Source: Azorhizobium doebereinerae UFLA1-100 (GTDB lineage Bacteria > Pseudomonadota > Alphaproteobacteria > Rhizobiales > Xanthobacteraceae). From it: a stretch of 64,000 nt of DNA. The stretch lies in NCBI RefSeq assembly GCF_000473085.1, contig NZ_AXBA01000012.1:118924-182923 (forward strand), in the 5' to 3' direction. Below are positions 1 to 9,511 of this stretch, piece by piece (positions within the stretch are counted from its first letter, which is position 1; the number at the start of each line of letters is the position of its first letter). The notes beneath the pieces were generated by a model. The model saw only the letters and a list, made by a program, of their open reading frames with translations, made no database searches and was not told where the DNA came from. The position numbers and the translations under genes were made by a program.

Positions 1-563
1 GTGGTGTCGCCCTTGTTCTGCTCCAGCGCATAGGCATAGGCGGCCAGATAGGTGTAGCGGGCGTTGCCCGAGGTCTTCGGGTTGGGGAAGATGACCTTCA
101 CGTCGTCGCGGACGAGATCGTTCCAGTCCTTGATGCCCTTGGGGTTGCCGTCGCGCACCAGGAAGGCGGGGAAGGAGTAATAAGGCGAGGCGTTGTTGGG
201 GAACTTCGCCTGCCAGTCCTTGGCGACGAAGCCCGCCTTCACCAGCGCCTGCACGTCCAGCACCTGGTTGAAGGTGACGATGTCCGCCTCCAGCCCCTCA
301 ATGATGGCCCGCGCCTGGCGCGAGGAGCCGGCGTGGCTCTGGTTCACGGTGATGTCCTTGCCGGTCTTCTGCTTCCACAGCGGCACGAACTCCGCATTCT
401 CCGCCGTGAACAGCTCGCGGGAGATGTCGTAGGAGACGTTGAGCAGCGTGTTCGGCCCGCTATAGGCCAGCTCCTGGGCGAGGGCGGCGGAGATGCTGCC
501 GGCGCTGACGCCGGCGGCGAGGGCGCCGAGCGCGACGGGGAACAGGGAACGGCGGGTCAGCAT
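1..563 (-). CDS. Sulfate-type ABC transporter substrate-binding protein (partial, N-terminal 187 residues)
   Basis: The reading frame runs off the left edge of the window, so only the N-terminal part is present. It opens with a twin-arginine-like start (MLTRRSLFP) and a hydrophobic stretch ending in ALA before the mature part. Mature motifs such as [31 protein letters not shown] and ADIVTFNQ are typical of periplasmic sulfate/thiosulfate-binding proteins (Sbp/CysP), which deliver the anion to a CysUWA permease. A GGAG ribosome-binding site lies just before the ATG at 563. The permease genes would be expected to the left, outside the window. Sbp and CysP cannot be told apart from this fragment. 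Confidence 0.9.
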   Translation of the reverse strand, partial: MLTRRSLFPVALGALAAGVSAGSISAALAQELAYSGPNTLLNVSYDISRELFTAENAEFVPLWKQKTGKDITVNQSHAGSSRQARAIIEGLEADIVTFNQVLDVQALVKAGFVAKDWQAKFPNNASPYYSFPAFLVRDGNPKGIKDWNDLVRDDVKVIFPNPKTSGNARYTYLAAYAYALEQNKGDT

Positions 564-725
564 CAGGAGGCTCCGGGCGTTTATCAGTTTATCTGCGTGG
601 AATTTTAATTCACGCTTGTAAAATGCGTAGCACACCCATTTCCCATTGGGAATATGGATGATCGCCCCGCCCCCTCGCCTCCCGCACGCGTGATCCCTTC
701 GAGGCGCACAAGCCGCCCAAACGCA

Positions 726-753
726 AAACGCCCCGCACGGAGGCGGGGCGTTT
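726..753 (-). terminator. Rho-independent terminator after acs
   Basis: A perfect 11-bp stem (726-736 pairs with 743-753; CGCCCCGC/GCGGGGCG core) is followed on the minus strand by a short T run. It lies about 25 bases beyond the acs stop codon. Confidence 0.8.
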
Positions 754-775
754 CACGGAACGGGTTCGGAGCCGG

Positions 776-2734
<1,959 letters not shown>

Positions 2735-3014
2735 TGTCCCTCGCCTCCCCGTTCGCGGGCTGGACCCGCTTGCTTAGCGTTCGGCGGCCGCGATCAGCCG
2801 CGATCCACCGCCTGTCTTTTGGCAGGATTATGGTGAGCGCCTCGGGCCACCACAAGCCAAGGCGCCCTGAGACTTTGGGCGGATATGGCCGGCACAACAT
2901 CCGTTGCGCACCAACGCCTCGCGCGTCGCCCGGCGGCTTTGACGCACCCCGGCCGGCTGGCTCGCGCGTCCGATGCCGCTATAGAAAAGGCCCGTCGCGC
3001 AAGGAGTTGCACCC

Positions 3015-3383
3015 ATGACCCTGTGGCCTCGCCTGCTCATCCTGTGCGCCGGCCTATTCGGCGCCGCCGGGGTCGCCCTGGCGGCGGTGTCGGCCCATCT
3101 GACCGGCGGCGCATCGCTGGCCACCGGGGCGAATTTCCTGCTGTTCCATGCCGCGGCCCTGGTCGGGCTCGGCACGCTGGCCGCCGGCCTGACGCGCGGA
3201 CGGGTGCCGCTGCTGGTGGGCGCCTCGGCCATCTGCCTCGGAACGCTGCTATTTTCCGGCGATCTGGCGGCGCGGGCCTTGATGGACATCAAGCTTCTGG
3301 GCGGCTCGGCGCCGTTCGGCGGCACGGTGATGATCGCCGGCTGGCTGATGACGGCCTTCGCCGGACTGCGGGCGAAATCGTGA
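3015..3383 (+). CDS. DUF423 family small membrane protein (YgdD-like)
   Basis: A 122-residue protein with about four hydrophobic segments: residues 4-26, 42-60, 68-86 and 96-117. The pattern GAAGVALAAVSAHL...FLLFHAAALVGLG...LGTLLFSGDL...APFGGTVMIAGW matches the DUF423/YgdD inner-membrane family, whose biochemical role is unknown. An AAGGAG ribosome-binding site is about 10 bases upstream of the ATG at 3015. It stands alone between acs (divergent) and a methyltransferase gene (convergent). Confidence 0.85.
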   Translation: MTLWPRLLILCAGLFGAAGVALAAVSAHLTGGASLATGANFLLFHAAALVGLGTLAAGLTRGRVPLLVGASAICLGTLLFSGDLAARALMDIKLLGGSAPFGGTVMIAGWLMTAFAGLRAKS

Positions 3384-3427
3384 TTTGAATTTAAATTCAA
3401 TAACTTACGTCGGATCATCGCGCCCGC

Positions 3428-4120
3428 TCAGGCGGCGCGGGGGCGCCAGACGCCGGTGCGCTTGATCTCCAGGTCCTCCAGCTCGCGCGTCACCGGAACC
3501 TCATATTCCGCAAGCTTTTCAAGCTCCTGGCGGGGCAGGTAGCTGCGGCCGGGATCGCCGATCAGCACCAAAGCGCCGCGCGCCGCCAGCCCCTTCAGCC
3601 AGCCGAACACGGCGGCGGCGAGGTCGCGCTCATAGCAGATGTCGCCGGCGAGCACGGTCTCCCAGCCCGCGTCGGTGCCGATGAGATTACGCGTTTCGAC
3701 ACACAATTTCCCACCGTTCGACGCGGTTTTTACGCCGTTCGACACACAGTTCACCACGATGGCCGCGTGGGCGAACACGTCGATGTCGGCGCAGGTCACC
3801 TCCGCCGCCCCGGCGCGGGCGGCGGCGAGCCCGACCAGCCCGGAGCCGGAGGCGAAATCGAGCACCCGGCGCCCGTCCACCGTCTCGGGGTGATCGAGCA
3901 CATAGCGGGCGAGCGCCTGCCCCCCGGCCCAGGCGAAGGCCCAGAACGGCGGCGGCAGGCCGAGCGCGCCCAGCTCCTCCTCGGTGCGATACCAGATCGG
4001 CACCGCCTCGTCGGCCACATGCAGGCTGATCTCCGGCACCAGCGGCACCGGGCGCAGCCGCGTCTCGGCGCGGACGAAGGCGAGGGGATCGAGGGCGGCG
4101 GCGGAGGGGGGCACGGTCAT
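3428..4120 (-). CDS. Class I SAM-dependent methyltransferase (ETFB lysine methyltransferase / COG3897-like)
   Basis: A 230-residue protein from the ATG at 4120; an upstream ATG at 4240 would add a proline-rich, non-conserved tail. The SAM-binding motif I is VLDFASGSGLVGLAAARAGA, followed by VTCADID (acidic motif II), and GDICYERDLAAAVFGWL near the end. The layout, with WYRTEEEL and PPFWAFAWAGGQALARY before motif I, fits the family that includes eukaryotic ETF-beta lysine methyltransferase and the bacterial proteins loosely annotated as nicotinamide N-methyase. The substrate is therefore probably a protein lysine, by inference. The segment CVSNGVKTASNGGKLCVETRN looks like a family core enlarged by about 10 residues, and the DNA there contains three imperfect short repeats (3693-3755). 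Confidence 0.85.
   Translation of the reverse strand: MTVPPSAAALDPLAFVRAETRLRPVPLVPEISLHVADEAVPIWYRTEEELGALGLPPPFWAFAWAGGQALARYVLDHPETVDGRRVLDFASGSGLVGLAAARAGAAEVTCADIDVFAHAAIVVNCVSNGVKTASNGGKLCVETRNLIGTDAGWETVLAGDICYERDLAAAVFGWLKGLAARGALVLIGDPGRSYLPRQELEKLAEYEVPVTRELEDLEIKRTGVWRPRAA
3693..3755. repeat. Three imperfect about 21-bp repeats inside the methyltransferase gene
   Basis: Three consecutive units begin GTTTCGAC or GTTCGAC and end in CACC or CGCC: 3693-3715, 3716-3736 and 3737-3755. Units 1 and 3 share TTCGACACACA. The stretch is visibly more AT-rich than its surroundings and keeps the reading frame open, giving the residues VSNGVKTASNGGKLCVE. Confidence 0.6.
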
Positions 4121-4477
4121 GGGCCGGACAGTGGCCCAGGGCGGGGGCGGAGGGAAGGGGTGGAGCCACGGGTTTGCGCCAGGAGCGGTCCATGAGAGCT
4201 GATCGCGAGCGCAGCCATGCCGCGGCCGCTCCCGGCTCATCGCAAGCGCCGGCTAGGTCCGCTCCCTTATCGTTGGCGTGGCCCGCCGGCTTGCCGATGC
4301 CCCGACGCGCGCCCCACGTGGGAAGCGCACACGCCGCATCAGCCTTGGCGCGACAAAAAGGGCGCAACGAGGAAGCGTTCAGTCCCGCGCTTGATTGCCG
4401 GGCAACGAAACGCCAGATTGAGCGTTGTCTGACGATGGGCAACACGGCGCATCGCTCTAGCTTGGAAGGTATCGTCG
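4121..4477. other. Intergenic region with no recognised gene
   Basis: The 357 bases lie between divergently oriented genes (the methyltransferase start at 4120 and the secreted protein start at 4478). Open frames here have no family features. It should hold both promoters, but I cannot identify convincing -35/-10 elements. A GGAAGG ribosome-binding site at about 4464 belongs to the right-hand gene. Confidence 0.5.
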
Positions 4478-4912
4478 ATGAAAATCTTGTCGGTACTCAA
4501 AGTCGGCCTCCTCGCATTGGCCGCGCTCATCGGCGCCGGCTCGATGGCGAGCGCCGCTGACGGCTCGATCAGCATCCGCATTGTGAAGGCCGGGTTCGTT
4601 GTCGGCGGCTCAGCCGGTGACGGCGTGCTGACCTTTCAGGGCCGCAAATATCCGCTCTCCGTCGGGGGGCTGAGTTATGGCTTCACCTTCGGCGCGTCCG
4701 AGACGCGCTTTCATGGAAAGGTCAGGAATATCCGCCGCGCGTCTGACGTTTCCGGCGTCTATGCCCAGGGCGGTGCCGGCGCCGCCCTGGTAAAGGGCGC
4801 GCAAGTTGTCGTTCTCACCAACCAGAACGGCGCCGTTCTGGAGCTGACCGGCGAGCAAACGGGCGTCATCGTCAGCCTTGATCTGAGCGGGCTGGCGTTG
4901 TCGCTGAAGTAA
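4478..4912 (+). CDS. Secreted protein of unknown function (distantly DUF1134/EipA-like pattern)
   Basis: A 144-residue protein with a clear Sec signal peptide (KILSVLKVGLLALAALIGAG, cleavage probably after ASA near residue 26). The mature part is glycine-rich and beta-like: VLTFQGRKYPLSVGGLSYGFTFGAS, DVSGVYAQGGAGAALVKGA and ENGAVLEL-type repeats. Small Gly-rich periplasmic proteins of this pattern occur in Rhizobiales and Burkholderia. It recalls DUF1134/EipA in the GFTFGA element, but I cannot assign it firmly. A GGAAGG ribosome-binding site precedes ATG 4478. Its last 41 bases overlap the 3' end of the convergent LysR gene. Confidence 0.75.
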   Translation: MKILSVLKVGLLALAALIGAGSMASAADGSISIRIVKAGFVVGGSAGDGVLTFQGRKYPLSVGGLSYGFTFGASETRFHGKVRNIRRASDVSGVYAQGGAGAALVKGAQVVVLTNQNGAVLELTGEQTGVIVSLDLSGLALSLK

Positions 4913-5837
4913 GGGTTCCCTCCTCACCCCTCCCCCCCGCCAGCCCGGCCATCGCGGCGCGCAGGCGGGGGACGGTCCAGTCCAGAAAGCAGCGGACCTT
5001 CAGCGCCAGCGGCTCGGCCGGTGCGTAGATGAGGGTGACCGGCAGCGGCTCCGGCGCGAAGTCGGCCAGCAGTTCCTGCAACCGCCCGGTCCGCAGTTCG
5101 TCGGCCACCTGGTAGGACAGCACGCGGACCAGGCCGAGATCGGCCAGCGCCGCCTGGATGGCCGCCTCCGTCGTGTTTACCGAAAGCTTCGCCCGCGGCT
5201 CGACCGCGAAGGCCGCGCTGTCGCGGCGATAGCGCCATTCCGGGGCGACGGCGAAGCCCTGGAAGCTGATGCCGTCATGCGTGGCGAGGTCCTCCGGCCG
5301 GCGCGGAACGCCGTGCCGGGCGAGATAGGCGGGGCTGGCGCAGATGACCCGGCGCACCGCGCCCACGCGCGCGGCGATCAGCGTGCTGTCCGCCAGATGC
5401 CCGATGCGCAGGGCGACATCCACATGCTCGTCCGCCAGGCTGACCTGCCGGTCGGTCAGCGTCAGCCGCAGGCTGATCTCGGGCTGCGCCTTCAGGAAGC
5501 CCAGCGCGACAGGCAGCAGATGGCGCTCGCCGAAGGCGATCGGCGCGGTGACATGCAGCCCGCCGCGCGGCGCGCTGGTTTCGCCGGCGGCGGCGCGCTC
5601 GGCCCCGTCCAGATCGTCCAGGATCCGCCGGGAGGCGGCGACGAAGGCGCGCCCCGCATCGGTAAGGATGAGCCCGCGGCTGGTGCGCACCACCAGACGG
5701 GCGCCCAGGTGCTGCTCCAGCTCGGACACCTTGCGGCTGACGGTGGCGAGCGGCGTGCGCAGGTGCCGCGCCCCCGCCGACAGGCTGCCCGCCTCCACCA
5801 CCGCCAGCAGCACCGACATGGCCTCGAACCGATCCAT
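4872..5837 (-). CDS. LysR family transcriptional regulator
   Basis: The start is ATG 5837 (MDRFEAMSVLLAVVEAGSLS), the usual LysR N-terminus; an upstream ATG at 5879 adds 14 non-conserved residues. The winged helix-turn-helix is in residues 1-60 (GARHLRTPLATVSRKVSELEQ), then a LysR substrate-binding domain (HVTAPIAFGERHLLP to the end). It is divergent from the exported metallo-hydrolase at 5983, with 145 bases between them, so that gene is the likely target. The C-terminus overlaps the preceding convergent gene by 41 bases. The inducer is unknown. Confidence 0.93.
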   Translation of the reverse strand: MDRFEAMSVLLAVVEAGSLSAGARHLRTPLATVSRKVSELEQHLGARLVVRTSRGLILTDAGRAFVAASRRILDDLDGAERAAAGETSAPRGGLHVTAPIAFGERHLLPVALGFLKAQPEISLRLTLTDRQVSLADEHVDVALRIGHLADSTLIAARVGAVRRVICASPAYLARHGVPRRPEDLATHDGISFQGFAVAPEWRYRRDSAAFAVEPRAKLSVNTTEAAIQAALADLGLVRVLSYQVADELRTGRLQELLADFAPEPLPVTLIYAPAEPLALKVRCFLDWTVPRLRAAMAGLAGGRGEEGTLTSATTPARSDQG

Positions 5838-5982
5838 CGCGCCTTCCGGAATTTGAGAGGTGAAGTCCCACAATCCCACGATACTGCGTCCGATATGGAT
5901 GTCCTAGCGTGATCTCCAGGCGGGCGGGGCCGGTCCGGAGGACGGAGGTTCCGCTCGCGCCAATGGCCACACGGAGCACACC

Positions 5983-6966
5983 ATGCCTCAGCTCTCCCGC
6001 CGTGCCTTTGCGGGCGGTCTTCCCCTCGGCCTCCTCGGGGGCGGTCTCCTCGGGGGCGGCCTCTCCGCGCTCGTCGCCCCGGCCGCGAGCCTCGCGGCGG
6101 CGCCCAAGGCGGCCGGCGTCACGCCGCTGGCGCAGATCCGCGTCGGCCGCTTCACCGTGACCGCGCTCACCGACGGCTATGCGGACATGCCCTACACCTA
6201 TTTTCCGGGTCGCTCGGCGGCCGAGGTCGAACAGGCGGCGACGGCGCAGTTCGTCGCCCGGCCGAGCGGCGTCCGCTTCGTCTTCAACCAGTATCTGATC
6301 GAGGACGGCGACCGGAAGATCCTGCTCGACACCGGACCGGCCGGCTCGATCGGCCAGACCGGCGCGCTGCCGCAGGCGCTGGGAGCGCTCGGCCTGCAAC
6401 GCAGCCAGATCGACGCGGTGATCGTGACCCACATGCACGAGGACCACATGGGCGGCCTGGTCGCCGGCGGGCAGAACAATTATCCCAATGCCGAACTCTA
6501 TATCGACCGGCGCGACGTCATCCACTGGACCGACCCGGCCAAGCGCAACGGCGCGCCGGATTATCTGGCGAATAGCTTCCGCATGTCGGCGGAGGTGGTG
6601 CGGCTCTATCCCCGGCTCCAGGCGATCGACGGCGCGCGCCAGATCGCGCCCGGCATCACCATCGTCGACCTGACCGGCCACACGCCCGGCCATATCGGCG
6701 TGCGCATCGAGGACGGCGGGCGCAGCCTGATCATGGTGTCGGACATGCTGTTCCCGGTGGTGCATCCGGCCGCCACGGACGTGGGCTTCGTGTTCGAGCA
6801 GGACCGCGCGGCGGCGCAGGCGATGCGCCAGCGCTTCTTCCCGCTCGCCGCCTCCGAAGGCGCGCTGGTGGCGGCGACGCACATGCCCTTCCCCGGGCTC
6901 GGCCGCATCGTCTCGGATCGCGGTCAGCTGCGCTGGCAGGGCGCGGACTGGGCCTTGCAGACCTGA
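5983..6966 (+). CDS. Tat-exported MBL-fold metallo-hydrolase
   Basis: A 327-residue protein. The N-terminus carries a twin-arginine signal (SRRAFAGGLP, then a Gly/Leu-rich hydrophobic stretch ending near residue 42), so it is probably exported folded. The zinc-binding signature HMHEDH is at about residues 149-154 (VTHMHEDHMGGL). Further ligands are in LTGHTPGH and MVSDML, and near the end THMPFPG. The fold suits lactonase or other ester-hydrolysing members (AttM/quorum-quenching-like), but the substrate is not shown by sequence. A GGAG ribosome-binding site precedes the ATG. It is divergent from a LysR gene that probably controls it. Confidence 0.9.
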   Translation: MPQLSRRAFAGGLPLGLLGGGLLGGGLSALVAPAASLAAAPKAAGVTPLAQIRVGRFTVTALTDGYADMPYTYFPGRSAAEVEQAATAQFVARPSGVRFVFNQYLIEDGDRKILLDTGPAGSIGQTGALPQALGALGLQRSQIDAVIVTHMHEDHMGGLVAGGQNNYPNAELYIDRRDVIHWTDPAKRNGAPDYLANSFRMSAEVVRLYPRLQAIDGARQIAPGITIVDLTGHTPGHIGVRIEDGGRSLIMVSDMLFPVVHPAATDVGFVFEQDRAAAQAMRQRFFPLAASEGALVAATHMPFPGLGRIVSDRGQLRWQGADWALQT

Positions 6967-7032
6967 GGCGCCCCGGCGGCGACGCTTCCCACGCGCCTCT
7001 CAAGCCCCCTCGTCGTCCGCCCGGCGGCGTGC

Positions 7033-7962
7033 CTACCCCCGCTCCGGCGCGTATTCCGCCACCATGCGGCGGATCAGGCCTTCCAGCCATTCGTAGCCGG
7101 CGTCCGGGCTGCCGGCGCGGCGCACGCTCACCATGGGATAGCCCGGCACGTCCACCGGCAGGGGCAGGACCTCCAGGCCGAAGGCGGCGGCGTGGCGCAC
7201 GGCGAGGCTGCCGGAGACGGTGGCGACAGCATCGCCCCAGGCCACGGCGTCGAACACCGCCAGCCCCAGGGGCAGCGCCGCCACCACCCGGCGGGAGAGG
7301 CCGCGCGCCTGGAGCACCGCGTCCACCGCCCCGGTGAAGCGCCCGGTGAAGGACACCACCAGATGGTCGGCGGCCAGATAGCCGGCGAGATCCAGCGGGG
7401 GAAAGCGTGGATGGCCCTGCCGGGCCACCGCCACATAGCGCTCGGCCCACAGCTCGGCCGCCGCGAAGCCGTGCGGCACGGCGGGAAAGTCGCCGATGGC
7501 CATGTCCACCTCGCCCCGCGTCAGGGCGTCGAGCGCTTCCTGCCCGGCCAGGAAGCGGAACGACAGGCGGGCGTTCGGCGCCTCCTGCCGCAGCCGCTGG
7601 GAGAACGGCCCGGCCAGCACGGTGGACACCAGGTCCGGCCCGGCGAGGCGGAAATGCCGGGTGGAGGCGGCGGGGTCGAAATCGCCGGGCGCGCCCTTCA
7701 GCGCCTCCGACAGGCGCAGCATCTCCACCACGATGGGCAGCAGCTCGCGGGCGCGCGGCGTCGGCGTCAGCCCGTCCGGCCGGCGCTGGAACAAGGGATC
7801 GCCCATCAGGTCGCGCAGCCGGCGCAGGGCATGGCTCACGGTGGACTGGGTGAGGCCCAGCCGGCGCGCCGCCGCCGTGGTCTGGCCGGTGGCCATCAGC
7901 TCCCGGAACACCAGCAGCAGGGCGCCGTCGACCCGGCGGATATGGTTGATATCGATATCCAT
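7033..7962 (-). CDS. LysR family transcriptional regulator (NodD/PbpR-like ligand domain)
   Basis: A 309-residue protein with the HTH at about residues 20-65 (TTAAARRLGLTQSTVSHALRRLRDLMGDPLF). QSTVSHALRRLR followed by DPLFQRRPDGLTPTPRA is typical of the NodD/SyrM/PnbR-type subgroup. The ligand domain begins at FRLAGPD. The ATG at 7962 (MDIDINHIRRVD) fits family starts, although no strong ribosome-binding site is visible. It is divergent from a reductase-like gene (start 8077), and an inverted repeat lies between them (7989-8006). Confidence 0.92.
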   Translation of the reverse strand: MDIDINHIRRVDGALLLVFRELMATGQTTAAARRLGLTQSTVSHALRRLRDLMGDPLFQRRPDGLTPTPRARELLPIVVEMLRLSEALKGAPGDFDPAASTRHFRLAGPDLVSTVLAGPFSQRLRQEAPNARLSFRFLAGQEALDALTRGEVDMAIGDFPAVPHGFAAAELWAERYVAVARQGHPRFPPLDLAGYLAADHLVVSFTGRFTGAVDAVLQARGLSRRVVAALPLGLAVFDAVAWGDAVATVSGSLAVRHAAAFGLEVLPLPVDVPGYPMVSVRRAGSPDAGYEWLEGLIRRMVAEYAPERG

Positions 7963-7988
7963 CTAGAGAGCGAATTCATTAGCAGACA

Positions 7989-8006
7989 TATCGCGACGCG
8001 GCGATA
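7989..8006. promoter_or_regulatory. Candidate LysR operator (TATCGC-N6-GCGATA)
   Basis: A perfect 6-bp inverted repeat with a 6-base spacer lies between the LysR start (7962) and the divergent reductase-like gene. LysR proteins usually bind such dyads between themselves and their targets. It is short and could be chance in GC-rich DNA. Confidence 0.4.
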
Positions 8007-8076
8007 GTCCGCCGCCTGGACGTCCCCCGCAGGCGGGGGGCGGCGGCAGGACGGGCCTGCCATGGAGGGATGTGCC

Positions 8077-8706
8077 ATGCGGATCGCCATTCTCGGGACC
8101 GGCCGGCTGGCCCGCGCGCTCGGCGCCCACTGGCGCGACGTGGGCCATGAGGTGCGCCACGGCGCGGCAACCCCCGCCCGGCCCGCGCCCGCCGAAGCCG
8201 ACACCCTGCCCCTCGCCGTGGCGGCGGCCGGCGCCGATATCATCGTTCTCGCCTTGCCCTGGGCCGGCGTTCCGGCCGCGCTGGCCGCCTGCGGCGACCT
8301 CGCCGGCCGGGTGCTGATCGACGCCACCAATCCGCTGGTCATGGGGCCGAACGGCCTGGAGTTGGCGGTGGGGCCGGACACCTCCGGCGGCGAGCAGGTG
8401 CAGGCCCTGGTGCCCGGCGCGCAGGTGTTCAAGGCGCTGAACCACATGGGCGCGGCCTTCATGGCCAGGGCCACCGCCGGCGGCCGGCGGCCGGTCACCA
8501 CCGTGGCCGGGCCGGAAACCCCGGCGTTGGCCCGCGTGCTCGGCCTCATCGCCGACCTCGGCTTCGATGCCCGCCACGGCGGCGAACTGGCCATGGCCCG
8601 CCTGCTGGAGCCGCAGGCCATGGTGTGGATCCGCCTCGCCTTTTCCGGCCGGGACCCGGAGGAGGCGGACTGCCCCTTCCGGGGCCGCACGACGGCGCCC
8701 GCTTAG
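8077..8706 (+). CDS. NADPH-dependent F420 reductase-like / NAD(P)-binding protein (COG2085)
   Basis: A 209-residue protein. The start is ATG 8077 because GGAGGG lies 7 bases before it; the ATG at 8062 overlaps that ribosome-binding site. The N-terminus MRIAILGTGRLARALGAHW is a Rossmann dinucleotide-binding loop. LALPWAGVPAAL, LIDATNPL and VFKALNHMG are hallmarks of the COG2085 family (NADP oxidoreductase, coenzyme F420-dependent-like). Such bacterial members probably use NAD(P)H with an unknown substrate. The gene stops at TAG 8704-8706, which is also the first three bases of repeat element A. The divergent LysR at 7962 is the likely regulator. Confidence 0.88.
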   Translation: MRIAILGTGRLARALGAHWRDVGHEVRHGAATPARPAPAEADTLPLAVAAAGADIIVLALPWAGVPAALAACGDLAGRVLIDATNPLVMGPNGLELAVGPDTSGGEQVQALVPGAQVFKALNHMGAAFMARATAGGRRPVTTVAGPETPALARVLGLIADLGFDARHGGELAMARLLEPQAMVWIRLAFSGRDPEEADCPFRGRTTAPA

Positions 8707-8819
8707 AGCACGTACCGTTCAAATGGCATCGCCATTTGAACGGTAAAACGTTCTCTATCAAAGTGTTAGAGAGCGATTCCCCAATCAGATTGATGCAATC
8801 TGATCGGATCGCGCTCTAG
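8704..8819 (+). repeat. Double-hairpin repeat element, copy A
   Basis: An about 116-bp element bounded by TAGAGCACG and CGCGCTCTAG. Hairpin 1 has a perfect 14-bp inner stem (ACCGTTCAAATGGC with its complement, loop ATC) and an outer arm TAGAGCACGT/ACGTTCTCTA. A central core, TCTATCAAAGTGTTAGA, joins it to hairpin 2 (ATCAGATT/AATCTGAT inner stem, TAGAGAGCG/CGCGCTCTA outer arm). It matches copy C (inverted, 22385-22500) at roughly nine bases in ten, and copy B (13555-13666) more loosely. It has no coding capacity. Confidence 0.9.
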
Positions 8820-8844
8820 GGTTCCCACCGCATTAATGCTCGAA

Positions 8845-8882
8845 CCGGGATAATCTCTGCCGCCAAGGCCAGATTATCCCGG
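8845..8882. promoter_or_regulatory. Perfect 12-bp inverted repeat upstream of secreted protein gene
   Basis: CCGGGATAATCT (8845-8856) pairs exactly with AGATTATCCCGG (8871-8882) across 14 bases. It sits between repeat A and the gene starting at 8957. It may be a leader hairpin, an operator, or another small repeat unit. Confidence 0.5.
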
Positions 8883-8956
8883 ACGCAGCAAGGGCTATTT
8901 CAACTCTCGACAACGGGGCGCTCCTGAACGTCCCGGCCGAGAAAAGGAATACTCCC

Positions 8957-9304
8957 ATGCGTACGATCTCTTATGCCGCCTTGGCCCTTGCCGCCGGCCT
9001 CGCCTTGTCGGGCGCCGCCCAGGCGGACGAATACATCTCCGCCGCCAACCGCGCCCAGTATGCGGTGAGCGCCCAGGGCTTCCTGCCCCAGGTGAAGGCC
9101 CAGGCGCAGGCGAAGGCCCCGGCCCAGCGGGCGAACGAGACCCTGCTGCCCGCCGCCGCCCGGCCCATGGCCGGCACCACCGCCCGCGCCACCGCCCGCG
9201 CCACCGTGATCCCGGTGCAGAACGCCGGCCCCACCGTCAGCCCCTTCGCGGCCGAGAACCCCCATTGGGGCCCGGCGCCGGACGGCTCCCTGCCCATGCG
9301 GTGA
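8957..9304 (+). CDS. Small secreted protein of unknown function
   Basis: A 115-residue protein with a Sec signal peptide (MRTISYAALALAAGLALSGAAQA, cleaved about residue 23). The mature chain is about 90 residues with low complexity: QVKAQAQAKAPAQR and TTARATARATV. It ends HWGPAPDGSLPMR. An AAAAGGAA ribosome-binding site precedes the ATG. I recognise no domain. Signal peptide, ribosome-binding site and codon use support a real gene. It is bounded by repeat A on the left and a partial repeat (D) on the right. Confidence 0.7.
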   Translation: MRTISYAALALAAGLALSGAAQADEYISAANRAQYAVSAQGFLPQVKAQAQAKAPAQRANETLLPAAARPMAGTTARATARATVIPVQNAGPTVSPFAAENPHWGPAPDGSLPMR

Positions 9305-9336
9305 CCGCGCCGGCCTCCAGGGCATGCCCGGCTTTG

Positions 9337-9425
9337 AGCGCTTCCTAATCCAAGCAGAACGACACTCTCTATCAATGATTTGGAGCATTTCAGTGTTTCC
9401 ATGAAACATTGAAATGCTCTCGCTG
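9337..9425 (+). repeat. Partial/diverged double-hairpin element, copy D
   Basis: A strong hairpin, GAGCATTTCAGTGTTTC (9383-9399) pairing with GAAACATTGAAATGCTC (9403-9419) with one wobble, is preceded by TCTCTATCAATGATTT. That stretch resembles the core TTCTCTATCAAAGTGTTA of copies A and C. The left hairpin expected from the other copies is degenerate (GAGCGCTTCCTAATCC is visible at 9336). I read it as a decayed or half element of the same family. Confidence 0.6.
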
Positions 9426-9442
9426 CATCGCGCAGAACGCGA

Positions 9443-9476
9443 AACGGGGCGGGCGGAGACATCCGCCCGCCCCGTT
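9443..9476 (-). terminator. Terminator-like hairpin after the acdS operon
   Basis: A perfect 15-bp GC-rich stem (9443-9457 with 9462-9476, 4-base loop) is followed on the minus strand by TTTCG. It is 36 bases beyond the stop of the minus-strand gene at 9512. Confidence 0.65.
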
Positions 9477-9511
9477 GCGTCTGGGGGAAAATGTCGTTCT
9501 GGGCGCCGGCC

